DNA from: Capsicum annuum
Taxonomy: Eukaryota > Streptophyta > Magnoliopsida > Solanales > Solanaceae
NCBI RefSeq assembly: GCF_002878395.1
Contig: NW_025856286.1
Location: 115,455-179,454, forward strand
Direction of reading: 5' to 3'
DNA: 64,000 bases
How positions within the stretch are numbered: the first letter of the stretch is position 1; every line of letters starts with the position of its first letter. The position numbers were made by a program, and so were the translations under genes. The notes under the pieces were generated by a model, which saw nothing but the letters and a program-made list of their open reading frames with translations, did not search any database and was not told where the DNA came from. Below are positions 44,411 through 55,620 of the stretch, one piece after another.

Positions 44411-45584
44411 TGATCTTGGGTGTATTTGTACGCCTAAACACCATAACTTACCCATATTTTAGCAAAGTTTGGAGAACAAAGTGCCTAGTTTCTTATGTTT
44501 TTACTCTACCTCTATGTAATTGAGATAACCGATGTGATTAGCATGATTTCAGGTATTAATGATGTAGATGGAGACATAATGGGACTATGGAATATGGATG
44601 ACATATGACACAAGAGAGAGTAGCAGTCTGGACCAAATATGGTGCCTAAAAACTATGTCCAAGACTAATTTGTCATTTAGAGTTAGTCTAGGGACTTGAA
44701 ATAAAATTATGAGAGAAAAGTTATTAAAACTGCTTGATACTGAAAAGTCATGTATTATTTATTTTTCTGTACTATTTTTGCACTGAGAGTGGCGGCTTAG
44801 CACTTAGGGAGAGACGCAACTTCTTCTCCACCAAAAATTGGATTCACTTTTTGTTATGATGAATATTTCTGTTGTGATTTCCATTTTACTCATGAGTAGC
44901 TAAGTTTATTAGTTAGGATTATGGAAGCCTTGTAAGATACGATATATTACTTTAGGTTTTTGAATGCATCATGTATTGATCTGCTTATATCATAGTCTCT
45001 TCGTTTATCTTGAATTCTTGTGGTTGCAAACATAGAGGATGTGCCTTAAAACTCAACTTGTTCGATAGAAAGGTTGAGGTTCGGAAAAGAGAGCATTGAA
45101 AAGAAAATAGATTTCCAACCTTATTTCATATGTTAATGCTACAATAGGATTTCGTATTGTTTTTGTAAACACTTTTGATTCGAGAGAACTAAAGTGAATT
45201 AGTCCTTGATGGTTGACAAAACCCTAGGATTATGTTATTAAATACAATATGTTTCTCTGTAAGCATGATACATGTATGAATTCGTAAATCCCATAGTTAG
45301 AAAGTATTGAAAACTACAAGGTGGACATAACACAAGTTTGCTATTTCTCTGAAGTCGAATACTACTACACATATCTCATCGTGTTAATCTGAAACCATTA
45401 ATTTGGGAACTAAATCAAATTCTCCTTTATTATTTTATGGAAACGAATGATTAAAAATCAACTTATATGCATACAACTTAATTAGCACCATATTTCCTGT
45501 GGGATTCGACCCAACCTAGTTGGGTTATCTATTTGACAACGACCACTTAAGCACTTGTAAGAGAGGTGTAATTTGGGCGTATCA
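44411..45584 (+). repeat. Element B 3' LTR
   Basis: It starts TGATCTTGGGTGTATTTG and ends GGGCGTATCA, pairing with 38076-39271. Immediately after it the rDNA external spacer resumes. Confidence 0.88.
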
Positions 45585-46244
45585 CCTGGGCATTAGGTAT
45601 GCAACACAAGAAACCTACTTTGAGCAAGACTAAATCTCTCTTGCCCCACGACTGGAATGGAAAGTGAGTCAGGACATCGCTGCTTGAGTAGGGATCCAAC
45701 CTAACTGCATATACCAAACACAACTCACACGTCATGCATCTAAATGTTTCATCGATGAACGCCCAGCACCGGCCCCAATGCCCAGTAATAGATGTTGTGC
45801 ACTACTGCTGATGCGGATGTTGCAAGGCTAAAGCAAGTCCTGCTTGGCATGATAGCCCACCCTTGGGGTGCAGAGGAGATGAAAAAACCCTGAGGCTAGT
45901 GCATGGGCGCTTCCCACGTCGACCATCGATGCTCGATGTTGATTTGGCTCAGTCCTATGTGTGCAGCGCATGGAGCTTGCCCCATGAGCAGCATCTAGAG
46001 CTCACCGCAAGCACAAAAGCACCGCTTTATGTGAAATCAAATGCCAATAGCCCTGTCATTGATGACGCCACCAATAGCCAACACAAGCGCACAATAAAGT
46101 TTGATCGACGTTGTTTTGCGGTCACCGGCAGCTCGCACGGATTAGCCATGCATGCTACTATGTGCCCTCACTATACGTCGACATGTTCAGTGGGCGCCTA
46201 TGCCAACAAACAACATTCTTCTTGAAGTGCCTTCAACACCTCTA
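45585..46244 (-). other. 5' external transcribed spacer of rDNA unit 1, promoter-proximal part
   Basis: It continues 37815-38075 on the far side of element B. Its part 45848-46244 aligns with 30379-30779. Together the two parts connect the start site near 46251 with the 18S at 37814. Confidence 0.75.
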
Positions 46245-46259
46245 CCCCCCTTATGTATG
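46245..46259 (-). promoter_or_regulatory. RNA polymerase I start-site-like sequence of rDNA unit 1
   Basis: On the - strand it reads CATACATAAGGGGGG, the plant initiation consensus with one change (ATACATA for ATATATA). It drives, in principle, the complete but decayed unit 1, now interrupted by element B. Confidence 0.78.
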
Positions 46260-47504
46260 CTTAAAAAAACAATCCAACTGACAGGAGTAGACATGGTTTT
46301 GCAGAGAATCATACTAGAAATGTACGGACCATAACTGGATGTTTTGATGTAAGACTAAGCCAACCACTCTCAAAAGAGTCATGTAATTCATAAATGATAA
46401 TTTTCATTTAGAAAATATTTTTCCCTCAAATATTATTTATGAAAATTCAAAAAATAAATAAAAATAAAAAAGAAAATAGAAAAAACATTTTTAAAAAATT
46501 AAAAAATTAGGAAAATATTTCCAACGCATGAAGTAACCTTAAACCAATAATTGCGTGCATATTTGTTCTTATAACGTAATGATATAAAATATTTAATTTT
46601 ATAAAAATAACGTGGAGACATTAGGAAAACTGCCCCAACATATATGGTAACATTGAAATACCATTAAAAAAATACTTAGAGAGTGTATGTAACAAAAGGA
46701 GTATGCAACGACGAGGAAGATGGATGAACTTTATGAAATGTTCGGATGATTGAACCTAGGTTTATGCTCTTTTGATTTTTGCATGGTACCATGGTTCCTT
46801 CACCGTGCCCATAGTGTCATGGGGCCTTGGTGCGCTTGCGGAGGGTGCACGGGCACTCAGATGCCAAGCACACAGTTCCTAGTTTAGGATGAATGGGTGC
46901 TTTGGTGCCATGGCGCCATAGTGCGCGGTGCCTTAGTACCATGGCAGTGCGGTGCCTTGGTCCCATGATGCCGTGGTGCCTTGTTGTCATGGTGCGCATT
47001 CCCATGGCGTCATGGTGCCTTGGTCCCATGGTGCCTTGGTGCCTTGTTGTCATAGTGCGCAGTCCCATGGCGCCATGGTGCCTTGGTGCCATGGTGCCGT
47101 CGAGCCTTGGTGCACGATGTCATGGTGCATTGTGGACGTTGCTGCCCATGATGGTTTGAGGCATTGACGTATGGTAGGCCACTACAGGTCCTTCGGTATT
47201 TGATATCAGGTATTTTGTGCTGCCGATTTCTCTGGACGTCGGTGCCCAGGTCATTGGACATATCTTTAGGATTCCACTTGATGGCCATAAAAATCTATAA
47301 TTACGACATACCTCCATGCACCGACGTTGGACTCGACACATCTCTTGGCTCTTGAACCATACCACGCATCGTGAAAAACCTCTAATTGCGATGCCTTAGT
47401 TTTGTACGAAAGGCCCCTTGATATCATTCTTAACTATTTGGAATGGAACGGATACGACACTTGAAAAATAAGCGGCAAACTCAAGTGAGGCTATGCCGCG
47501 GTAT
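46260..47504 (-). other. rDNA intergenic spacer between units 1 and 2
   Basis: It has the same layout as 30794-32084: an AT-rich block (46395-46520), CCATGG/GGTGCC subrepeats (46785-47130) and a unique part to 47504. There it is joined directly to 26S sequence by a deletion. Confidence 0.75.
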
Positions 47505-48957
47505 ACTGAGGCCCCTACTACGGGTCGATAAATGGACGGAGGAAGCATGCATTGCTTCTAGCCCAAATTCTAACTTAGAGGCGTTCAGTTATAATCTAGC
47601 ACATGGTAGCTTTGTGCCACTAGTTTTTCAACCAAGCACGATGACCAATTATGTGAATGAACGGTTCTTCTTGAACTAGGTTGAATTACTATTATGACAC
47701 TGTCATCAATAGGGTAAAACTAACCTGTCTCACGATGGTCTAAACCCATCTCACATTCCTTATTGGTGGGTGAACAATCCAACACTTAGTGAATTTTGCT
47801 TCACAATGATAGGAAAAGCAGACATCGAAGGATCAAAATGCAACGTCGCTATGAACGCTTGGCTGCCACTAGCCAGTTATCCCTATGGTAACTTTTTTGA
47901 TACCTCTAGCTTTGAATTCAGAAGGTTTCAAAGATCGTTAGGCCACGCTTTTACAGTTTGTATTTGTATTGGAAATCAGAATTAGACGATCTTTTACCCT
48001 TCTATTCCATACGAGATTTCTGTTCTCGTTGAGCTCACACACCTGCGTTATATTTTAACAGATATGCCACCCCAGCCAAACTTTCCACCTAACAATGTAT
48101 TCCACTTGGATCAGCCCGTAGAGTGAGCCTTGGGTCCAAAAAGAGGAGTAGTGCCCTACTTCCAATTCAGTGAAAAAGTAAGATAATGTTAAAAGTAGTG
48201 GTATTTCACTTTCGTCTTTCATCTCCTACTTATACTACACCTCTCAAATCATTTCACAAAGTCGGACTTGAGTCAAGCTCAACAGGATCTTCTTTCCCTA
48301 CTGATTCCGCCAAGCCCGTTCCTTTGGCTGTAGTTTCGCTGGATAGTAGAAAGAGACAATGGGAATCTCTTTAATCTATTCATATGTGTCACTAATTAGA
48401 TGACTAGGCATTTGGATACCTTAAGAGAGTCATAGTTACTCCCACCGTTTACCCATGCTTGGTTGAATTTCTTCACTTTGACATTCAGAGCACTGGGTAG
48501 AAATCACATTACGTGAACATCCATTCAGACCATCGTAATTCTTTGTTTTAATTAAACAGTCGAATTTCCCTTATCTGTACCAGTTCTAAGATGGCTGTTC
48601 GACGCACGGGAAAGGCCCTCGAAGGAATCGTTCCTAGTTTTTCCCCCGACTGGCATATGGTGACCCACTTTTATCGTGGGAGCAGCTCGATCAGTCCACT
48701 GATAATCGATGGGTTCAGGACTGGGACCCCTGTGCCCAGCCCTCAGAGGCAATCCTTTTCCTGAAGTTACAGATCCATTTTACTGATTTCCCTTACCTAC
48801 ATTATTTCGTCGACCAAAGATTGTTCACCTTGGAGACCTGATGTGGTTATGAGTACGATCGGGTGTGGATGCCATTTGTTCCTCTAGATTTTCAAGGGCC
48901 TTCGGGAGCGTACCAGACACCACACAATGTGCGGTGCTATTCCAGCCACTGGACCCT
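47505..48957 (-). rRNA. Degenerate 26S rRNA, 3' half, unit 2
   Basis: It aligns with 32290-33746 of unit 1 (CAATTATGTGAATGA, TGTCTCACGATGGTCTAAA, TATTGGTGGGTGAACAATCC, GCTTGGCTGCCAC.AGCCAG). The last ~200 bases of 26S are missing because a deletion joins spacer to rRNA near 47505 (TGCCGCGGTATA then CTGAGGCCCC). Its other side is the left edge of element C. Confidence 0.85.
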
Positions 48958-50471
48958 TGATGTGTAAGCTAATGCTAACATATTTGAAGCTTTTAACTCT
49001 GTATAATTGGGAAGTCTTAAGCAACTTTTGTTGTTTTTGATTGCTTTTAATGTGTTAATGAGAGTACAAGTGATCGAGGAGGAAACCAAAGGAAAGAAGA
49101 ATAAATTAGCTGAAATCTGGTGTAAATAAGCTGAAGTGTAGCTGACGTCCATTCTGAAGCACCGTCATACATGGGACAGACTGTCAAAGTTGCCATCAAG
49201 CTTAGACAGAACCTGAGAAGATAAGATGAAATGGGATGAAATTTAGGATGGGCCGTCAAATATGTCATATGGCATCAAAATCGTCGTCATCCAGAGGTAG
49301 AGTATGTTGATTTTTAGTGAAGTTATGATGGAAGTTTTCACGTGCCATCAAGTTTTTTGACACGCCATCAGGTTTGCCGTCTGAAAAGTCAGAAGATAAA
49401 AACTCACTAGAATCTTTGACGACATCTCGCACATGTCGTCAGATATCTGACACGCCGTCATGATCATTATCGTCTATTCTAAAGAGAAAAACTGAAACTT
49501 TAATTTTATTTCCTTATTTAGGGTTGACAATTTAAAGACTTCTTTTAGGCTTTTTCAGGAAGGGATCATTATCTATCATTATCTTTCAGACACGAACTTC
49601 TAAAGAGAGGCACGTAACATTGCTTCATCTTTACCATCAGATATTTTTCTTCTTCTTTACAAAAACTTATCAACTATTTTGGGATTTCTATCTTGTAATT
49701 GAATTGAAGAAAAACTTGTTGAGTTTCATCCATTCGTAGGTTTAACCTTATTATCATGAATTCACCTTGTTATTTTGTTCATCAAATCATGAGCGGCTAA
49801 TTCCATTAGCCAGAGTTATAGGATCTATAGATTAGGGTTTGATAGGTTACTAGGTATTTAATGGATTCAAAGAGTAGTAGGACGTCTTGAATTCTGTTGT
49901 TTTAACTGAAATCTATTGGTTGCAAACATTATATTATGCCTTGGGTTTTATTTCTTTCTAACGGAGAAATAGTCTAGAGGTCATCAATTACCAACAGGGA
50001 CTCAGAACCTACCAATCTTCTATTTAATGATTGATGCCGTAATTGGATTAATCTACCTGAGATAACATCCTATTGGAAATAGATAAGTTATCTAAGTTTG
50101 AGAGAACTATATAATAAATTGTCTGGTGAGGTCGAGAGATAAGTCAGATAGTATAGTCGTCAGGGATATTCTGCTATTTCTACTTACTCCAAGAATCCCA
50201 GGCACTACTTAGTATTTGTAAATTCCCGAAATGAACATAACTCTGGTTTCCAATTTATCTTGATTACAAACACTAAAATATTGAAAGTGACATTTGACTC
50301 TTTGTGAAACTTAAACCCCATCTTCAGAAACAGTAAGCTACTAGTAAATTATTTCGTAAACAAATCGAAGTTCACACCCTATTCCCTATGGTATTCGGCC
50401 CCAACCTAGTTAGGTTTTATATTGAAAATGATTGCTTACACCCATTCAAGAGTGTAATTTGAGCGTTATTA
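48958..50471 (+). repeat. Element C 5' LTR
   Basis: It runs from TGATGTGTAAGCTAATGCTA to GAGCGTTATTA and pairs with 56995-58515. By eye the two LTRs differ at roughly one base in twelve over the first 250 bases, mostly as transitions. U3 contains four ~91 bp TGACG repeats (49142-49500), then a TATTTAGGG/AATTTAAAG TATA-like stretch at 49516-49537. Confidence 0.9.
49142..49500 (+). repeat. ~91 bp tandem repeat with TGACG/CGTCA half-sites in U3 of element C
   Basis: Copies begin at 49142 (CTGACGTCCATTCTGAAG), 49236, 49325 and 49417 (TGACGACATCTCGCAC), spaced about 94, 89 and 92 bases. In the right LTR the copies start at 57181, 57275, 57364 and 57455. Each copy opens with TGACG or a variant and holds a GCCGTCA-type site about 20-30 bases further. 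TGACG is the core of plant bZIP (TGA-type) binding sites. Confidence 0.82.
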
Positions 50472-50476
50472 AAAAA

Positions 50477-50494
50477 TGGCGCCGTTGCCGGGGA
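50477..50494 (+). other. Element C primer-binding site, tRNA-Asp
   Basis: TGGCGCCGTTGCCGGGGA is exactly the complement expected for the 3' end of plant tRNA-Asp. It lies six bases after the LTR. It is the only unmutated PBS of the three related elements here. Confidence 0.88.
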
Positions 50495-50600
50495 GTACGG
50501 TTGTAGACTAAGAGTTTATGCGCGAAAATTTTCTGATAGTTAAGTTTCCTTGATTTACATTCATTTGTTGTTTTTGTCTATTGTAGGTATTGTGTTGTTT

Positions 50601-52470
50601 AGGCTAAAAACAAGAAGTTTCGGAGAACCACTATTACCAATCAATCCGGAACCTCAGTTGCTAGGGAGAATGGATGAACAACAGGAAGTAGAAAGACTAG
50701 ATGCTATGGCCAGGGCTCAGGTGAATGTGCAGAATTTAGTTCAACAAGCACGTCACCAAAACCCTGATGTTGAAGACTTGGGTGATGAGGAATTACTGAA
50801 TCCTCAAAACCCAAGGCGAGCTGAGCAAGTTGCTATACCAGTGCAGCGAAACATCAATAGAAACCATCCAGTCTGAGGAATATATGGGCAACAGCCTATG
50901 TAATATGAGGCTGATGAAGTTAAAGAAGGAATGGACGGAGCTGGTGTAATGGGTTTTATCATTCCTCCACCATTGGCACCAGGTGCAAAATTCAGCATAA
51001 CAAGTACCATGATCCAACTCCTGAATCTGAAGGGGTTATTTGGAGGCTTTCCTGGTGATGATCCAAACATGCATTTGGTGAACTTCATCACCATTTGCAA
51101 ATCCTTTGACAATATGGGAGTGAGCCAGAATGCAATCAGGTCGAGGCTGTTTTATTTGTCTCTATCTGGGAAGGAAACAATGTGGTTGAATAAATTAGAG
51201 CCCGATTCTATAAACAACTAGAGACAGTTGGAAGATGCATTCCTAGAATGGTTCTTTCCACCCTCTAGAAGGATATAGTTGAGGGACGAAATTAGCAACT
51301 TTAGACAGCTTCCCACTGAAGCACTGCACGGAACTCGGAAAAGATTTAAGAAGAAACTTGCACAATGTTCGAACCACAATATGATGGACTTACACTTGAT
51401 GGAAAATTTGTACAGAGCTTTCAACTCTATGACAAAGCCTATTGTTGACAATGCTGTAGGTGGTTCGTTCATTAACCTCTCTTTTGTAGATTCTTCTGAC
51501 ATGCTAACTAAAATGACCAAGCAGAGTTGGGCTTGACACACTAGGGTTTCTATAGTGGCTAGCCCGACTGTTGCTGGTGGTATTACTGCAGATCATCGTA
51601 GAAGGGATGAGGAGCGAGATCAAGACATAGCCCATTTGAGATGCAGATGGACTTGCTGGCCAAACACTTGCTATCTCGGAAGACTGAAATGGTTAAAGCT
51701 GTAGAATCTTAGGGTACTGTTTCTACAGGTGCTGATGCGGAGGCAAACTATGTAAGTAATTAAGGGGTTTCTGAGGCAATAGCTAAGCGAACCAAGGTCA
51801 GACGTTCTATGATAAGCCTGATTATAAAGATAGGGAGCAGGGACACTTGAGAAACAATAATGAGAGGAGTGGTTTGTATGTTCATCCTGGAAGTCGGGAT
51901 GTTGCAACAACTAGTTCTGGAAAGATGTCCATAGAGGACATGATAAAAAATCTATTGAACGGAGTTGAAGCTACCAAGTCAGGGGTAACTATTATGAAAA
52001 ATGAATTTTCTACCCTCAGTCAGTTGGTTAGCTCACACTCTGCTTCTATTAAGCAGTTGGAGCAACATATGAGCCAACTTTTGGCTACTCTGAACCATAG
52101 AAAAGCTGGTACTTTACCTAGTGATACATTTTAGAACCCGCAGACTGATGGCTCTTGTTTGGCGATTACCATTTAGAGTGGAAAGATATTATCTAGCCCT
52201 TCTATGGGCAAAGCTGTGGAGAAGGAGGTAAGTGTTGATGAATCAGAAGGAAGCAATCCAGTGGAGTCTGAGAAGCTGGATGGCTTTGTTAATATTTTGG
52301 AGAAAGAAGATGAAAAGAAAGGAGAAATGGTATTGAAAGAAATGCCAAAACCACTACCTCTCTTTCCTCATAGATTGAAGAAGAAAGAAGATAATGAAAA
52401 ATTTAGCAAATTCATGGCGATAATGAAACAACTGACAGTAAATGTGCCATTGATTGAGGAACTTGAGTAA
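50601..52470 (+). pseudogene. Element C gag
   Basis: The usual start codon is AGG at 50601 (RLKTRSFGEPLLPINPEP), so the family start is lost; a TCTATTGTAG acceptor-like site precedes it. The core reads GLFGGFPGDDPNMHLVNF (near 51040), RSRLFYLSLSGKETMWL (near 51140), then LRDEISNFRQLPTEALHGT (near 51280) and a YRAFNSMTKPIVDNA segment (near 51410). Stops follow at 51534 and elsewhere. The coiled-coil-like SQLVSSHSASIKQLEQHMSQ lies near 52015-52080 and the PLPLFPHRLKKKEDNEKF linker near 52350. Capsid-type protein; inactive. Confidence 0.82.
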
Positions 52471-52990
52471 ATGCCAAACTATCCACCACTGTAGTGTTGT
52501 TTCTTCACAATCCTTAGTGCAGAAAAAGCCTGACCCTGGAGCATTTACCTTTCCGTGCACAGTTGAGTCCATGAAGTTTACCAAAGCTTTATGTGACATA
52601 GGAAAAAGTATTAATATGATGCCACTTGATATCTACAAGAACCTTGGATTGGGGGAACCTACTCGCACAATGATGCACCTTGTAATACCAGATATCGGTA
52701 TAACGACAAGTTGGTATATTGAATGATGTGCTGGTAAAGGTGGATGACTTTATTCTACCTGCAGATTTTATGATATTGGATTGTGATGTTGATTTTGAGT
52801 TACCCATCATTTTGGGTAGACCACTATTAGCCACAGGAAGAGTATTGGTTGATATGGAGTTCAATGTCCTAAAGTTCAGGTATGGAAAAAGGGAGGCCAT
52901 ATTCAAAATGCATCCTCTTATGAAGCAGTTGGAGAAGATGATATCTTCTCGGTCATGAATGTATTCCAGGAAAATGGTGATGAGGTGTCG
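52454..52990 (+). pseudogene. Element C protease
   Basis: HHCSVVSSQSLVQKKPDPGA (near 52475) leads to the active-site region FTKALCDIGKSINMMPLDIY (near 52575), with Asp-Ile-Gly in place of Asp-Leu-Gly. The second half ILPADFMILDCDVDFELPII and ILGRPLLATGRVLVDME (52745-52860) is open after one stop at 52724. It is the best-kept protease in the window. Coding similarity ends around MISSRS at 52955, where the element jumps to the far end of pol. Confidence 0.8.
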
Positions 52991-53080
52991 ATATCATATA
53001 TTGACAAAGTCTGAGTAGTCGAGATAATTAAGTCGTGCTGCGACATTAAATCAGGCGCTGTTTGGGAGACAACCTAATAT
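52990..53080 (+). other. Relic of the pol 3' end in element C
   Basis: AAGTCGTGCTGCGACATTAA at 53030 followed by ATCAGGCGCTGT and GACAACCTAA matches AAGTTATGCTGCGACATTAA, ATTAGGAGCTAT and GGCAACCCAA at 21084-21132 of element A, just after its integrase. This proves that the whole RT-to-integrase block was lost from an A-like ancestor by one deletion between protease and here. Confidence 0.8.
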
Positions 53081-53162
53081 TTTAATTTTATTGCACTTGT
53101 GTTTTTAATTTTTGTAGCTAAGAGGTGTACAAAAGAGGTGAACTGGTTTCAGTCATCTTGAG

Positions 53163-53335
53163 AAGGTTGACGTCAATTTTGAAGGGCTGTCAGAAGTATG
53201 ACAAGCCGTGAGAAATGGCGTCAAAATAATCAAGTTAAACCCTTATTCTGTTAAGGCTGACGACAATTTTGATGTGTCGTCCGGTCTATGAAACGCCGTC
53301 AAAAATGCTGTCAAATGAGTTGATCCCAGCTTAAA
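53163..53335 (+). repeat. 90 bp tandem repeat with TGACG motifs upstream of ORF3 in element C
   Basis: Two copies start at 53163 (AAGGTTGACGTCAATTTTGA) and 53253 (AAGGCTGACGACAATTTTGA). The string TTGACGTCAATTTTGAAG occurs identically here (53167) and in the right LTR (57180). GGCGTCA, GCCGTCA and CTGTCA half-sites follow in each copy, as in the LTR repeats. The element A counterpart is at 21286-21600. Confidence 0.85.
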
Positions 53336-53601
53336 AATTTCGAGCTAACCCAGCCCAGCAACAACTGTTCATATTCCCGCATACCCTAGATATTTTCCTA
53401 TTAGTTTTGGTTTTCTTTCCTTAGTGAGTTATTTCCCTTATTTGTTAAAATTTATTTCTTTCTAAGGCAAAATTTTAAAACTTTCCTTGTTGAAGCCTGA
53501 GAGTTAAGTCAAGAAAACTTCTTTCTCTTATCTCAATCTTCTCGCTCAAAAGTCTAAGTGATCAAGATACACCTGCTAAGTGTCAACATTTAGGACTGAG
53601 C

Positions 53602-55620
53602 ATGGCACCCAAGAAAAGAAATCCAACCACACCAAAAAAAAAAGGCTAAAGAGAGTGTACCTCGACAGTTTGTCAACGAGGACTCTAATTATGAAGATGA
53701 TGAACCCTTGCTCAGATGGTCTAGAAATAGGGATGGTACAAAGACACCACCTCCACCTAAGCCTATTGAGGTGGAGGATACTGATGATACTAAGGTAATA
53801 ACCTCATCTGAGCAAGGAGCAGAGGAACAAGGATCAGAACAGACTGAGCAGGAGTTTGAGGACACTGAACAAGAAGTTGAAACTGAAGGCTCTAAGAGGC
53901 CTGCAACTGAAGAAACTGAGTCTGAATCACCATCATCAGAGCAGCAAGGTGATGAGGATTCTCTAGTACGGGGAACTTTGGTGAAATGCAAAAACCCCTA
54001 AGATTAGGAACAATGCAAGATGGCAAATCCCTGGGGCTGAAATGATCTATTTGGACGGACTTTGCAGAACAGATAGACGAAGTGCCACAAGGGCAATTTT
54101 AGAGGAGAAGAAGATTATCACTATAGGGTTGAATAGATACCCTGAGGTGATGCAAAAACTCAAGGAGTATGGGCTGGAGTGGACTTCTAGGGGAAACGGT
54201 GTTTACTGTTCTTCGTTAGTCCAGGAGTTCTACACGAACTTCTAGGCTATGGTGGAAAATATATGAATAGAAGGAGATAGAACTTCAGATAAGCCTCTGC
54301 TGACCAAAGTTCCAGTACGTGGAGTGAGGGTGGATGTATCAGACACCACTATAAATAGGTTTCTTTAGTAGCCAACCTTCGTCCCACGATCCACCTCACC
54401 TACCTTCTATGCCTAGTTGAGCTGGCAACTCTCATAACAGATGGGGAACCTGAGTGGCTGAATAATCCTACAGAAAAGATAACCAAAGCATCTCTAAATT
54501 TAGAAGCAAGATTTTTATAAGGTTTAGTACGGATTTATCTGATACCCATCGAGGGAGACAAAATATTAGACGATGATCGAGCAATATTGGCTGCAAGCTT
54601 AATAGACAGAACTCCCTTGGATTTCAGAGAAATTATAGTGGAAGAGATTAAGATTCAGCTCGCATGACCCGATGCTGCATACCCATTCCCATGTCTGATT
54701 ACTAGGTTGTGTGAAATAACTAATATACCTGAGATTTTAGGTATGGATGGTGAGATACATTCCAAGAAGACTCACAACCCTGTCAGGAAAAATAAAATTC
54801 GGTCGGGTTTGCGATTTGATCGAGATACAGTTGGTGTAGCAGATCCTCCAGTTACTAAGACTTTTTTAGCACTAGATGTAGGGGTGCAAATCTCTGAAGC
54901 TGTACCACCACCACCAGCATATTCAGCTCAGGTAGGCTCAGTGCCTCAAGGTTATCCGACTACTTCAGTACCTCCGACAGCAACGGGTTCAGCATTCCAG
55001 CTGATTGATATTAGGAAGGTGGCTAGGAAAGAAAATTGCTGTGAGGTACAACTACAGGCCTTCGCCAAACAGTTTGCTACCACTATGGGCAAAAGAATTA
55101 AAGTTGTACTCAAACCTTTCATGACTTTGCCTGGGTGGGTGGCAAATCTAGAGAACAGATTCGATGCTTGGGAAAGAGAGATGACAGGTGCTGATCTTGC
55201 CACTTTCAGGGCTGCATTAGATAAGGTGAAAGATAAGGTTGGGATGATGCAGCAATACCAAATCATGGTGCCAACAGTTTCAGCTATGCATGATGTAGAA
55301 GAAGAATTCTTATACTCGATCTGACTATGGATTCCCTAAAGAAAAAGAAGAAAAAGGGGGAGAAGAAAGGCAAGAATAAGAGAGATGAGCTGGATAGTGA
55401 AGAAGAGAGAAAATCTAAAAAGAAAGAAAAGATCAAGGTAAAGAAGGAAGACTTGAAAAAGGCAAGATTAGAGTCTCTGGCTAACATAGAGAAATGGAAA
55501 GCAGCCATCAGAGCTAGGGCTGCAGGTGCTTCATTAAGCAAGGCTCCATCCCCTGAAAAGACAGATGCTACGAGTTGAGAGACGACAGTAGATGATTCAG
55601 TAGAAGGGTCGGAGACCCAG
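53602..55620 (+). pseudogene. Element C ORF3, plant 'putative transposon protein' family
   Basis: The ATG at 53602 opens MAPKKRNPTTPKKK; an A-run at 53632-53641 then shifts the frame. A long acidic, Thr/Ser/Gln-rich segment (53760-53980) is followed by AEMIYLDGLCRTDRRSATRA (54042) and ILEEKKIITIGLNRYPEVMQ. Next come VRGVRVDVSDTTINRFL (near 54320) and, after a damaged stretch, YPFPCLITRLCEITNIPEIL (near 54680). The open frame 54707-55324 has a Pro-rich patch and an amphipathic helical end. A Lys-rich tail (KKKKKKGEKKGKNKRDE, 55335-55460) and an ARLESLANIEKWKAAIRAR segment close it. The segments line up with element A ORF3. No membrane segment is seen; nuclear or nucleic-acid-binding roles are only a guess from the charge pattern. 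Confidence 0.72.

Larger units (their letters stand above)
38076..45584 (+). mobile_element. Element B: non-autonomous Athila/Tat-like element in the rDNA external spacer
   Basis: Two LTRs of about 1.2 kb flank a PBS, a broken gag, a protease remnant and about 2.8 kb of non-coding sequence. No RT, RNase H or integrase segment is recognisable anywhere in 41600-44400. Its gag and tail are clearly related to elements A and C, but its LTR is different from theirs apart from the end GGGCGTATCA. Flanking five-mers (AGGGG and CCTGG) do not match, so the target duplication is not recognisable. It lies antisense to the rDNA. Confidence 0.85.

Noticed and set aside
38060..45600. Target duplication for element B
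   Set aside because: Five-mers next to the LTR ends (AGGGG and CCTGG) do not match, so I do not claim one.
45863..46225. 120-codon frame beginning MGCRGDEKTLRLVHGRF
   Set aside because: It lies in the rDNA external spacer and aligns with the non-coding spacer at 30379-30779, where it is interrupted.
53689..53991. - strand Ser/Cys-rich frame of 100 codons
   Set aside because: It is the antisense of the acidic Glu/Thr-rich segment of element C ORF3.
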